From Deltaproteobacteria bacterium UBA6967 (GTDB lineage Bacteria > SAR324 > NAC60-12): a stretch of DNA of 13,494 nucleotides. Positions 1 to 6,408 of this stretch are shown one piece after another. The position numbers and the translations under genes were made by a program. The stretch is taken from positions 1 through 13,494 of the forward strand of contig DJYX01000220.1 of assembly GCA_002450295.1 (NCBI GenBank), written 5' to 3'. Position 1 is the stretch's first letter, and each line of letters begins with the position of its first letter. The notes under the pieces were generated by a model. That model had not been told where the DNA came from. It saw only the letters and a program-made list of their open reading frames with translations, and made no database searches.

Positions 1-2
1 GG

Positions 3-323
3 CGCGGGGAATCCTCTGCTGTGATTCAACAACGGGTAACGGAAGCACGGCGAGTCCAGGAACATCGCTTCCTCGATAGTTCTACCCGATCAAATGCAGG
101 GATGAGTCGTCGTGAACTGGAGAATTTTGCGACACCGTCGCCGGCAGCCTTGAAATTACTGGAGCAAGCCATGCAGCGAATGCAACTCAGCGCCAGGGCC
201 TATGATCGAATCCTCAAGGTAGCCCGCACGATTGCTGATCTCGCTGGAGTGGATACAATTGATACACCTCATCTGGCGGAAGCTGTTCAGTACCGGGGAT
301 TGGATCGGCCTCTCCCTGTGTGA
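3..323 (+). CDS. comM: ComM/YifB-type Mg-chelatase-like AAA+ ATPase, 3' fragment
   Basis: Only the last 106 codons are in the window; the frame is open back to base 3, so the gene starts upstream. The visible part matches the C-terminal domain of the ComM/YifB (magnesium chelatase subunit I-like) family. It has an R-G-E-S-S start, then V-x-x-A-R-x-V-Q, then the typical helical tail with L-S-A-R-A-Y-D-R-I-L-K-V-A-R-T-I-A-D-L and a final H-L-x-E-A-V-Q-Y-R. In naturally competent bacteria ComM is a hexameric helicase that promotes branch migration during integration of transformed DNA; homologues are also widespread in species not known to be competent, where the role is unclear. The Walker motifs lie outside the window, so an intact ATPase cannot be confirmed. 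The stop codon lies inside the left arm of a hairpin that may end transcription. The family assignment is firm; the functional name is by homology. Confidence 0.9.
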   Translation, partial: RGESSAVIQQRVTEARRVQEHRFLDSSTRSNAGMSRRELENFATPSPAALKLLEQAMQRMQLSARAYDRILKVARTIADLAGVDTIDTPHLAEAVQYRGLDRPLPV

Positions 324-347
324 AGATCGTCTGCTATAGTCTTCACA
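319..347 (+). terminator. Hairpin at the end of the comM-like gene, possible weak terminator
   Basis: TGTGAAGA (319-326) and TCTTCACA (340-347) form a perfect 8-bp inverted repeat with a 13-nt loop. The left arm contains the stop codon of the preceding gene. The following bases, AAATCTTCATATTCTC, are U-rich but interrupted, so intrinsic termination would be weak at best. Confidence 0.4.
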
Positions 348-636
348 AAATCTTCATATTCTCTCCCCAATTTCCCCACAATTTTCCTCTAAGCTTTAAG
401 GCAAGTCATCGGGAAATGGATTCCCGGAGCTCCTCAGAGGCATTCCTGTCTTCTTGAAAAAATGTCGGCAGGAGTGTCTCTTTGGCAAAATTACTACTTT
501 ATTTACAATTCCGCATTATTTTTTCATGAATTATGCAGCTTATTGTTCAGCAAAAGAGGCAGGTTCTTTCCCATCCTGAAGAAAGTAGTTCTTCAGTCAT
601 CGCCTGAAAAAGATCGCAAGACCTGCACAATAGTAG
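348..636. other. AT-rich non-coding stretch upstream of the CIRCE promoter
   Basis: About 290 bp with no convincing gene. It contains a small inverted repeat (CGGGAA 410-415, TTCCCG 421-426, 5-nt loop). An ATG at 462 opens a frame that runs in phase into the small gene at 702, but the 80 extra codons would read through a promoter and an operator and are rich in hydrophobic and Cys/Phe codons unlike a real N-terminus. I treat it as spacer. It could hold a long leader or a small RNA, but I see no family-level signature. Confidence 0.5.
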
Positions 637-666
637 TTGACAAATTTGTTAGCACTTGCTCTCATA
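637..666 (+). promoter_or_regulatory. Sigma70-like promoter overlapping the CIRCE element
   Basis: A perfect -35 hexamer TTGACA lies at 637-642. The best-placed -10 candidate is CTCATA at 661-666 (18-bp spacer), only a fair match to TATAAT. The CIRCE element covers the spacer and the -10, a placement that would let HrcA block RNA polymerase. The -35 is convincing; the -10 is uncertain. Confidence 0.5.
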
Positions 667-675
667 GAGTGCTAA
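649..675. promoter_or_regulatory. CIRCE operator (HrcA binding site)
   Basis: TTAGCACTT (649-657), a 9-nt spacer and GAGTGCTAA (667-675). The consensus is TTAGCACTC-N9-GAGTGCTAA, so 17 of 18 arm positions match and the spacer is exact. The one departure is T for C at 657. CIRCE is the operator of the heat-shock repressor HrcA, which normally controls groESL and dnaK operons. Here neither chaperone operon is next to it; the next gene is a small unknown ORF starting 26 bp downstream. Confidence 0.92.
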
Positions 676-701
676 TAATAAATCTTTTCCCAAAAGAGGT
701 A

Positions 702-947
702 ATGATGAAAAAAAACAAGGACTCAGCATGGAGTGAGTTTGTGTTTGAAGATGAGACTTGGAAGGAAGACAGTGTGAAGGAGCGCCAACATGCACAAATT
801 CAGGCAGCTGTGCAGAATTTTTTGAACAGAGGGAGAAAGATTGAGATCCTTCCTCCACAGCCAGATCGGGAATCACGCAACGTGCGAGCCGACCACTGGG
901 GTGGGGCATATGAAGAATTTGATGACGTACTCACCAGTCTGAACTAG
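702..947 (+). CDS. Small protein of unknown function under a CIRCE operator
   Basis: Two consecutive ATGs (702 and 705) follow a clear GAGG ribosome site at 696-699. The one at 705 has the better spacing; the annotated start gives 81 aa and the alternative 80. The protein is soluble and charged, with no signal peptide or membrane segment. An N-terminal acidic/aromatic patch (residues about 9-20) leads into a predicted amphipathic helix (about 25-43), then F-L-N-R-G-R-K-I-E-I-L-P-P and a polar tail ending E-E-F-D-D-V-L. I do not recognise the family. From memory, the F-L-x-R-G-x-K-I turn resembles the C-terminal motif of SutA-like RNA-polymerase-associated small proteins, a loose resemblance only. 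The CIRCE operator implies HrcA repression and heat-shock induction. The gene appears monocistronic: a 14-bp hairpin follows its stop. Confidence 0.78.
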   Translation: MMKKNKDSAWSEFVFEDETWKEDSVKERQHAQIQAAVQNFLNRGRKIEILPPQPDRESRNVRADHWGGAYEEFDDVLTSLN

Positions 948-958
948 GCAACGAACTT

Positions 959-989
959 GCTGAATCATCAAGGATCTTGATGATTCAGC
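959..989. terminator. Perfect 14-bp hairpin between convergent genes
   Basis: GCTGAATCATCAAG (959-972) and CTTGATGATTCAGC (976-989) pair perfectly over 14 bp around a 3-nt loop. The hairpin lies between the stop at 947 on the plus strand and the stop at 1028 on the minus strand, so it is placed as a bidirectional terminator. Neither side has a U-tract, so it may instead be a 3'-end stabilising structure or work with Rho. Confidence 0.6.
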
Positions 990-1027
990 GGCCCAGTCAA
1001 GCGGACAGTGAACGCCTGCCTACACTT

Positions 1028-1735
1028 TCAGAACCCCATGTAGAAACCGAAGAAAGTTCCAACGCCTCCGAGTTCCAGGGTCTTGCTACGCGATTCGACG
1101 GTAAGTGGGGCGCGGATATAGTACTGTGAAAGCATGACCCCGTATTCTCCTGAAGGAAAGCGAATCCCCCATTTGTAGTAGTAGGGTTCTAGCACTTCAC
1201 CAAAAACCACTGAGTAGTTGTTGGTCCCGTCGCTCTCAACAAGATTTTCCTCAACCTTAATCAAGTAATTTCCAGTACCGACTCCAATAAATGGATAGAA
1301 GAAGCCGAAGCGGCCATAGAGGCTGAGCCCGTAGAGCAGGCCAATGGTTTCTGTAGTGACACGGCTTCCACCGCTAAATTGGTATTCTTGATTGTAATTC
1401 GGGAGTAAGAACACCCCGCTCGGTGGGTCATTCTGAGCAATGCCTGAGAGCAGATCAATGCTGAACCCGATACCCACGTAGCCATCAACTCGGTAGTATT
1501 CGAAGGAGATCACCGTGGGTTCTACCTTAGGGTCGTAGGAAACTGACCCATAAGTCTCCTCCATCGCAATCAGGTAATCATTGTCAACAGCAAATGGAGG
1601 CGCATTGCGCTTGGTGTCGATGCTACCGTACTGAAGCGAAGCGAAGTAGAAAGTCTGCTCGACCGCTTGAGCTGTGCTAATCATGACGGACCAAAGCAGC
1701 AAAAGCAGGCCCCAAGGAATGACTTGCCTCACCAT
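1028..1735 (-). CDS. Predicted outer-membrane beta-barrel protein
   Basis: 235 aa. The N-terminus is a signal peptide: hydrophobic core L-L-L-L-L-W around residues 10-15 and a probable cleavage site after A-Q-A (residue 24). The mature part alternates polar and aromatic/hydrophobic residues as in beta-barrel strands, for example Y-Y-R-V-D-G-Y-V-G-I-G-F-S-I-D-L and R-F-G-F-F-Y-P-F-I-G-V-G-T-G. The protein ends in G-F-Y-M-G-F; a terminal Phe is the usual BAM recognition residue. The pattern of strand, glycine turn and strand is OmpW/Opacity-like in general character, but I cannot name a family. Its ATG overlaps the end of the upstream DUF3187-like gene by 7 bp (ATGGTGA), so the two are almost certainly translated from one mRNA. 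Function unknown. Confidence 0.8.
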   Translation of the reverse strand: MVRQVIPWGLLLLLWSVMISTAQAVEQTFYFASLQYGSIDTKRNAPPFAVDNDYLIAMEETYGSVSYDPKVEPTVISFEYYRVDGYVGIGFSIDLLSGIAQNDPPSGVFLLPNYNQEYQFSGGSRVTTETIGLLYGLSLYGRFGFFYPFIGVGTGNYLIKVEENLVESDGTNNYSVVFGEVLEPYYYKWGIRFPSGEYGVMLSQYYIRAPLTVESRSKTLELGGVGTFFGFYMGF

Positions 1736-2874
1736 CTCAACCCCGCATCAAAGAAGACAACAAAGTCGGTCTCGTTGCCACGATTGCTGTAATCCTGCAC
1801 AAAGCCAGTGTCGAACTGAAGATTGTAAATTTGAATCTTGTAACCGACCATGATCAATGCGGTAGATGCCTGTAAGTTGTAGTTGCGAACCTCCTCGGGA
1901 ATCGATGAAGATGGATCTCCTTCCGCTGGAAACATACTGGTTTGAATCACATTCTGAATGACCAGAGACTGATTGGAGAACATCATCCACTCGAGGCTGA
2001 TGAAACGATGGAAAACCGAATCAGAAACCCAGGATGGATTTTTGCCAAAACTTGTCATTCCCTGCCCAAAATAGACAAACCAAGGGTCGAAGCCTTTGGA
2101 AAAGGTGAACATGTAGCCTCGGTCATCACTTCCAGAACTGACCTGGCCTCCATCGGTCTTATCGCCATTGGCGACCTTGTAGTTGAGCTTGAGTGTGAAG
2201 GCTGGCATGATCCGGCCACCCTCCCAGAGATTCCACTTGATTCCTAAGCTGGTATCGCCACGCATCCCAAGGAAAGTGTCACCGTGGATTGGAGAATCAT
2301 CGGCGACAAGCAGTTCTCCGTTGCGAGCTATATAATAACCAAATTTATTCCGATCTGAATATTCCCGATAGGCACCCTCTTGCTCTGCATCTGAAACACC
2401 AACCATTGCGTGAAAAGCTTCCACATATTCATCCATAATGCCCCCGGTCAGGGTCAGGAAGGGCACCTCGACTGACAATTCAACAGATGGAGTAAATCCG
2501 TACTTGAAACGGAAGTTTTGGCGGTAGCTTTCAACGTCCATATACAGGCCCAAATTTGGCACGGCTTGGCCTGTATCTGCGCTGTTGAAATCACTGGCAA
2601 CAATTCCCCGATCATATTCAGTTTTGGTGATTTTTTGAGTACTGCCCTGGGTATTGACAAAGGTGTTCGCCATCGAGAAGCTATAACTGGTCAGTGCTTC
2701 CCCATCCGGTAAGGTCGCTGTGTTTTCTGGATACATCCACAAGTAGGCGTGGGTCACCGGGTAGTGGTTCCTGACTTCCAAAGGGCCCAGACCTGCGTTA
2801 CGAGTCCGAGCTGGCAGCGTAGATGCTGCGAGGAAAAAGATCAGCAGTAGACAGGGGAAGGCAAGTCGATTCAT
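1729..2874 (-). CDS. DUF3187-like exported outer-membrane protein
   Basis: 381 aa from the ATG at 2874, chosen because it directly begins a signal peptide (hydrophobic core residues 8-18, probable cleavage after L-P-A near 22). Longer reading would need a TTG at 2964 and non-signal sequence. The mature start G-L-G-P-L-E-V-R-N-x-Y-P-V and the later segments D-V-E-S-Y-R-Q-N-F-R-F-K-Y-G-F, S-V-E-L-S-V-E-V-P-F-L-T-L-T-G-G-I-M-D and G-D-T-S-L-G-I-K-W-N-L fit what I remember of DUF3187, an exported family of unknown function with predicted barrel character. The last residues, D-A-G-L-R-W, end in an aromatic, consistent with outer-membrane insertion. No strong Shine-Dalgarno precedes the ATG. It is the first gene of a two-gene minus-strand unit and diverges from the repeat protein at 2974. 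Family call from memory; substrate or role unknown. Confidence 0.8.
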   Translation of the reverse strand: MNRLAFPCLLLIFFLAASTLPARTRNAGLGPLEVRNHYPVTHAYLWMYPENTATLPDGEALTSYSFSMANTFVNTQGSTQKITKTEYDRGIVASDFNSADTGQAVPNLGLYMDVESYRQNFRFKYGFTPSVELSVEVPFLTLTGGIMDEYVEAFHAMVGVSDAEQEGAYREYSDRNKFGYYIARNGELLVADDSPIHGDTFLGMRGDTSLGIKWNLWEGGRIMPAFTLKLNYKVANGDKTDGGQVSSGSDDRGYMFTFSKGFDPWFVYFGQGMTSFGKNPSWVSDSVFHRFISLEWMMFSNQSLVIQNVIQTSMFPAEGDPSSSIPEEVRNYNLQASTALIMVGYKIQIYNLQFDTGFVQDYSNRGNETDFVVFFDAGLRW

Positions 2875-2973
2875 GTGTGGAGATGCCGTCAGCGAGAAAG
2901 TAGTGAATTCCGGCAGAAAAGATCTTGTCGGGCAATCAAGACCTGTACCAATTCCTGGGAACAAAAGAGGTTC
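2875..2973. promoter_or_regulatory. Divergent intergenic region, presumed promoters for both sides
   Basis: 99 bp separate the minus-strand outer-membrane gene (start 2874) from the plus-strand repeat protein (start 2974). Promoters for both should lie here or within the gene ends, but I see no well-matched -35/-10 pair. AAAGAGG at 2964-2970 is the probable ribosome site for the plus-strand gene. Confidence 0.4.
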
Positions 2974-3939
2974 GTGGCCAAGCTCAATGAAATGATCAAA
3001 GAATTCCGACTCTCCATTGACCAGAGTGTGGAAGCTATCGCTCTATTGATGCAGATGGATCCGGAAGATTACGTACGCCTAGAGGAAGATTGGATTCCAC
3101 CTGCTGATATTCTTCAGCGTTTGTGTGCTCTGTTTGAGTGGAATTACCAGGACATTAGCCGACTGGCGCTAAATACTCCGCAGGCCCGCCAGACATCCGC
3201 AATCGAAGGAAGCCGAGCACGAGCCACTTTTGGTGAACAGCTGCAAGCAGAGCGCTTGGCCGTTGGGCAAACTCTGGAAGGACTATCCACGCTGCTTGGA
3301 ATTCCTGTTGACTACTATCAGGCTTTGGAAGAAGGGGTAATTCCCGCGGATGAGTTGTTGCGCAAGATCTGCTCCATGTTTGAGTGGAACTACCGCCAGG
3401 TGCGACAGCGCCTGATCACCTCAACAAATCCAAGTTTTGGTGGCTACCAACCGCCCCTATCTGCAAGAGACATCCGCAATCGTTTCCCTAACAAACCAGA
3501 GACTCCTGAGTGGAATGAACCACCTCCAGAAAATCGATTCTCCCTGGGGGAAAGGCTTCGTGAAGCACGAGAAGAGTTTGACCAATCCTCAGAAGCATTG
3601 GCCTTGCTGCTGCAGATTTCTCCAGAATTGTACGAAGAGATCGAGCAGGATCTCAGCAGGCCAAGTCAGGAACTCCTGCGTCAAATCTGTGCATTATTTG
3701 AGTGGAACTACAATGAAGTGGTTCACCAATTTCGACACCAAAATCGTCAACTCTGGCAGCCTGCCATTACTCGTCTGAACAACCTGGAACCTCATCGTGT
3801 CCAGAAATTGCAAGGGCTCCAAGACGAAATTGCCATTGGTTGGAGGGATTTGAACCAGGAGCAACAGGATGCCTTGCTCTCCCAGCTAGAACTGGTTCGG
3901 GACACCGTCGACCGTTGGAAACTCAAGAACTCTCTCTGA
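2974..3939 (+). CDS. Protein with three degenerate XRE/HTH-like repeats
   Basis: 321 aa from GTG 2974, chosen because AAAGAGG ends three bases before it and because upstream codons would overlap the divergent promoter region; ATG 2992 is an alternative. Three homologous units of about 62 aa lie at residues 4-65, 86-147 and 189-250. Each has the lambda-repressor/XRE five-helix outline: Q-S/T-x-E-x-x-x-L-L-x-I, then an L/I-E-E/Q-D/G turn, then L-L-x-x-I-C-x-x-F-E-W-N-Y. The Cys and F-E-W-N-Y are kept in all three. In place of the basic or polar recognition helix of DNA-binding XRE proteins the units have acidic sequence (P-E-D-Y-x-x-L-E-E-D), so protein-protein contact seems likelier than DNA binding. 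Linkers are Pro-rich, and the last 65 residues are Gln/Leu-rich helix. No signal peptide or TM. Its stop overlaps the next start (TGATG), implying translational coupling to the outer-membrane gene. Confidence 0.82.
   Translation: MAKLNEMIKEFRLSIDQSVEAIALLMQMDPEDYVRLEEDWIPPADILQRLCALFEWNYQDISRLALNTPQARQTSAIEGSRARATFGEQLQAERLAVGQTLEGLSTLLGIPVDYYQALEEGVIPADELLRKICSMFEWNYRQVRQRLITSTNPSFGGYQPPLSARDIRNRFPNKPETPEWNEPPPENRFSLGERLREAREEFDQSSEALALLLQISPELYEEIEQDLSRPSQELLRQICALFEWNYNEVVHQFRHQNRQLWQPAITRLNNLEPHRVQKLQGLQDEIAIGWRDLNQEQQDALLSQLELVRDTVDRWKLKNSL
2983..3723 (+). repeat. Three in-gene repeats encoding XRE-like units
   Basis: Units at 2983-3168, 3229-3414 and 3538-3723, about 186 bp each. They are recognisable mainly at protein level. 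The DNA for the C-x-x-F-E-W-N-Y block is the best-conserved part (for example TTTGAGTGGAA in all three). The divergence indicates old duplications rather than recent slippage. Confidence 0.8.
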
Positions 3940-4973
3940 TGCGTCCCTACATGCGCGCAATTGTTTGCTGTTTTCTGTTATTAATTGTGGGTTTCTCGGC
4001 CCAGGCACAGTGGTTTCAGGTCCGCTCCTCCGCACCATCGACGGCTCTTCGCTTGTTCAGCTATCAGCAAGTTGATTTTGGAGAGAGTGGAGTGAGCGCT
4101 GACAATGGTACACAACTCGAGGGGGCTCAGTTTGGACTACAGAGCCAGTACAGGGTGCTCAATCTCTACCTCCTATCTCTTTTCCGAGAAGATCTCCAAC
4201 TGAGCTACACCCAACCGAATCTGCTGGCTAGTGAACTGGACCAGAGCAGCCAACTGGGTCTCAGTGGAGATGATCTGCCCACCGAACTGCATAGTGAGGG
4301 TTGGCGAGGATTTCTACCGCTGCCGTTGGGTGAAAGTGCTCTCATCATCCGCGGAGGCTATCGAATTGCCAGCGACCGTCGTGATTTGAGCAACGAGGAT
4401 TACCACTCTCATGTCTCCATGCTTTTCTACCCTCAGGCTGGAGCCTCCGATCGTTGGGCGTTTGGAGCCTTTCAACAGGTCTATCTGGGAGAAATCAGCG
4501 ACATCACTCCCCTTGCCCAGTATGAGAGCAATTCAGGCTCTCTGGCCTGGTCTGTTGGTTTTTTGCATCTGCCAGGCTCTTATGACCCACCTGTGCTACC
4601 TTACTTTGGTGTGTCCACCAGTTGGATCGCCAACTTTGAACTTGAGTTAGTCTATCCGAGGCGATTAGCGATTGGTTTGAAACCATTTGCTGGGGTGGGG
4701 CTTCGTTTAGAGTTTGATGATTCCACGACTCGCTATCGACTGGCCCGAATAGATCCTTGGGAGGGCAATGTCCTGACCCTGGATCAGTTTCGCCAGCAGC
4801 TAACCCTGGATCTACACCTGCTGACCAATATTGAATTACAGCTTGGGGTCGGTAAAGTCACTCGTCGAGAGATCATCTTGAATGATGCAGCTCTGGAAAA
4901 TGAGTTGGGCAAGGTAGAAGTGGATGACAGCGACCTCAACCAACTGGGAGCCAGTTTGATCATCAATTTCTGA
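3939..4973 (+). CDS. Predicted outer-membrane beta-barrel protein
   Basis: 344 aa from ATG 3939, which overlaps the upstream TGA by one base; the in-frame ATG at 3951 is an alternative start. Residues 6-23 form a signal peptide core with a probable cleavage site after A-Q-A (23). The mature protein has many short amphipathic beta segments with Gly/aromatic turns: Y-P-Q-A-G-A-S-D-R-W-A-F-G-A-F-Q-Q-V-Y, L-A-I-G-L-K-P-F-A-G-V-G-L-R-L-E-F and a final L-G-A-S-L-I-I-N-F. The terminal Phe supports BAM-dependent insertion. It contains no lipobox, plug or TonB-box that I can see, so a plain barrel of perhaps 14-16 strands is the simplest view. Family not recognised. It is the downstream partner of the triple-repeat protein and is followed by a probable terminator. 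Confidence 0.8.
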   Translation: MRPYMRAIVCCFLLLIVGFSAQAQWFQVRSSAPSTALRLFSYQQVDFGESGVSADNGTQLEGAQFGLQSQYRVLNLYLLSLFREDLQLSYTQPNLLASELDQSSQLGLSGDDLPTELHSEGWRGFLPLPLGESALIIRGGYRIASDRRDLSNEDYHSHVSMLFYPQAGASDRWAFGAFQQVYLGEISDITPLAQYESNSGSLAWSVGFLHLPGSYDPPVLPYFGVSTSWIANFELELVYPRRLAIGLKPFAGVGLRLEFDDSTTRYRLARIDPWEGNVLTLDQFRQQLTLDLHLLTNIELQLGVGKVTRREIILNDAALENELGKVEVDDSDLNQLGASLIINF

Positions 4974-5004
4974 GGATTTCCCACCTGATCGACTTGCCAA
5001 GCAA

Positions 5005-5035
5005 CCCACAAAGAAGATAAGTTGTGGGAGTTTTC
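5005..5035 (+). terminator. Probable intrinsic terminator after the outer-membrane gene
   Basis: CCCACAA (5005-5011) and TTGTGGG (5022-5028) form a 7-bp stem with a 10-nt loop, followed by AGTTTTCT. The U-run is short (four), so efficiency is probably moderate. It lies 32 bp after the stop at 4973 and before the start at 5083. Confidence 0.55.
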
Positions 5036-5082
5036 TGAATCTCTTCCATAATCCCCCATCCAGCCAAAAAAAGAGAGACATC

Positions 5083-6192
5083 ATGGGAATGTTCGACAAC
5101 CTCGACAACCAACCCTCAAAACCAGCCTCTACTTCCAAGAAAAAAAGTGGTGGAGACATTGATTGGAAAGCGGAACTACTCTCCTGGAAGGGAGCAGTAG
5201 GTGTTGTGGTGATACTGGGAGTAGGTTGGCTGATCTTTGGAGGGAGCGAACCAGATCGTAATGAAGTCGTCAACTACAGCAACAGCAATGTACCGATTGG
5301 CGTGAGCGATACACTGAACGAAGAAGCGGTGAATCGACTCGGAGTGGATTTAACCGATAATCTTGATCCACAGTTGGTACCGGTGGTTGTGGCCGAAGCG
5401 ATGAAAGAAGCAACCGAAGCCGGAGTCAGCGAAGCAGACTTTATCCCTTCCCTAGTCAGCAAGATTTCCAACAAGATTCGTGACATCAGCACGATTGATT
5501 TGAATGCCGATGGCCTGGCCGACCCGATCCTTGTGATGCCCGCAAGCGCTTCATCTGATCAGGAATTTATCCAGTTTTCAATCAAAGTGCCTGATCCTGC
5601 CGAAGTTAGCGAGCTACCCCCTGGGAGTGATCAGGAGGCCTGGCGAGATATTGCGGAGAACAAGTCCATTGAGATCATGACCGCCTCAGCAACGAAGAAT
5701 GCTCAGGATGAACTCTCCATGCAGTCGGCACCCAACCCACAGATGTACAATTCCAGCCCAGCACCATACTACCACTATGCTTCTCCAGGACTGGGGACGA
5801 TTTTGTTGACTTCAATGATGATGAGTGCGCTATTCTCCCCCCCCATGGGATATGGGGGATACTATGGCGGTCCCCCAAGAAACGTATCGACGGTTCAAAG
5901 TCAGCGCTCTGGTGTTACTTCTTCGATGGCCTCTTCTAACCCCTCACAAAGTGCTGTGAAAAACAGCAAGGGGCAGTCGGTTGGTCAATCAAATTTCAAG
6001 AAAGTTCCACCTAAGTCACTGAATCAGGTCAAAACTGCTCAATTCCGTTCTAAGAACAGTGCGGCAACAACAAATCGATCTGGTGGGTTTGGTGGTGCCA
6101 AAAATTCTGCGGTCCAGAAGCCCAGAGTTTCCGCACCCCGAAGAACCATGCCCACACGGAGATCTGGTGGGTTTGGCAGGAGAAAACGCTAA
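5083..6192 (+). CDS. Membrane-anchored protein with basic low-complexity tail, unknown function
   Basis: 369 aa from ATG 5083, preceded by AAGAGAG. A short cytoplasmic start leads to one clear TM helix at about 36-54, then a larger region. Residues 139-147 read D-L-N-A-D-G-L-A-D, the calcium-loop pattern D-x-N-x-D-G-x-x-D seen in EF-hand, dockerin and FG-GAP-type repeats, here as a single copy. A second hydrophobic stretch with four Met (about 236-252) is followed by a Gly/Tyr/Pro run (M-G-Y-G-G-Y-Y-G-G-P-P). The last 100 residues are Ser/Gln/Asn-rich and strongly basic with two copies of R-S-G-G-F-G and a final R-R-K-R. Such a tail could bind nucleic acid, acidic polymer or peptidoglycan, but this is inference. 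No family recognised. It ends 3 bp from the oppositely oriented gene at 6196; a small hairpin (6191-6209) covers the junction. Confidence 0.75.
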   Translation: MGMFDNLDNQPSKPASTSKKKSGGDIDWKAELLSWKGAVGVVVILGVGWLIFGGSEPDRNEVVNYSNSNVPIGVSDTLNEEAVNRLGVDLTDNLDPQLVPVVVAEAMKEATEAGVSEADFIPSLVSKISNKIRDISTIDLNADGLADPILVMPASASSDQEFIQFSIKVPDPAEVSELPPGSDQEAWRDIAENKSIEIMTASATKNAQDELSMQSAPNPQMYNSSPAPYYHYASPGLGTILLTSMMMSALFSPPMGYGGYYGGPPRNVSTVQSQRSGVTSSMASSNPSQSAVKNSKGQSVGQSNFKKVPPKSLNQVKTAQFRSKNSAATTNRSGGFGGAKNSAVQKPRVSAPRRTMPTRRSGGFGRRKR

Positions 6193-6195
6193 CCA

Positions 6196-6408
6196 TCAGT
6201 TGATGGGTTCCTGTGCATCAGGAGGATTTTCTAAAGCCTTTGCCTGGCGTTCCTGCACACTTCGGGTCAGGACTTCGGCCAGGCGCAGAGCCTCTCGCTC
6301 TGTCATTTCGATTGAGGTAACCTTCAAGACTCTCCCCATTCTCGACTTGATTGAGAGTTGAACGCCCTCCTTACTTGGACCAACCTCAAATTCGAAGTCA
6401 ACTTCCAT
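6196..6408 (-). CDS. Small acidic/amphipathic protein downstream of ispF
   Basis: 70 aa from ATG 6408, preceded by GGAAGGAAAG. The start lies inside the 3' end of ispF (11-bp overlap), so the genes are probably translationally coupled. The first half ([10 protein letters not shown] then [15 protein letters not shown]) looks like a small beta-sheet. The second half ([20 protein letters not shown]) is one long helix, followed by a Pro-rich acidic end. There is no signal peptide, Cys motif or TM. I do not recognise it. The good ribosome site and overlap favour a real gene, but its link to isoprenoid synthesis is only positional. It is the last gene of the minus-strand cluster. Confidence 0.7.
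   Translation of the reverse strand: MEVDFEFEVGPSKEGVQLSIKSRMGRVLKVTSIEMTEREALRLAEVLTRSVQERQAKALENPPDAQEPIN

Noticed and set aside
462..701. N-terminal extension of the small CIRCE-controlled gene from ATG 462
   Set aside because: It would read through the -35 and the CIRCE operator, lacks a ribosome site, and its residues look like translated AT-rich spacer; ATG 702/705 has GAGG directly upstream.
4836..5273. Minus-strand open frame over the end of the outer-membrane gene and start of the next gene
   Set aside because: Overlaps two better supported plus-strand genes and a probable terminator; composition is Ser/Pro-rich shadow sequence.
6191..6209. Small hairpin at the tail-to-tail junction of the 369-aa and 70-aa genes
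   Set aside because: Stem AACCAT/ATGG-TT is short, has a bulge, and lies over both stop codons; could be chance, so not listed as a terminator.
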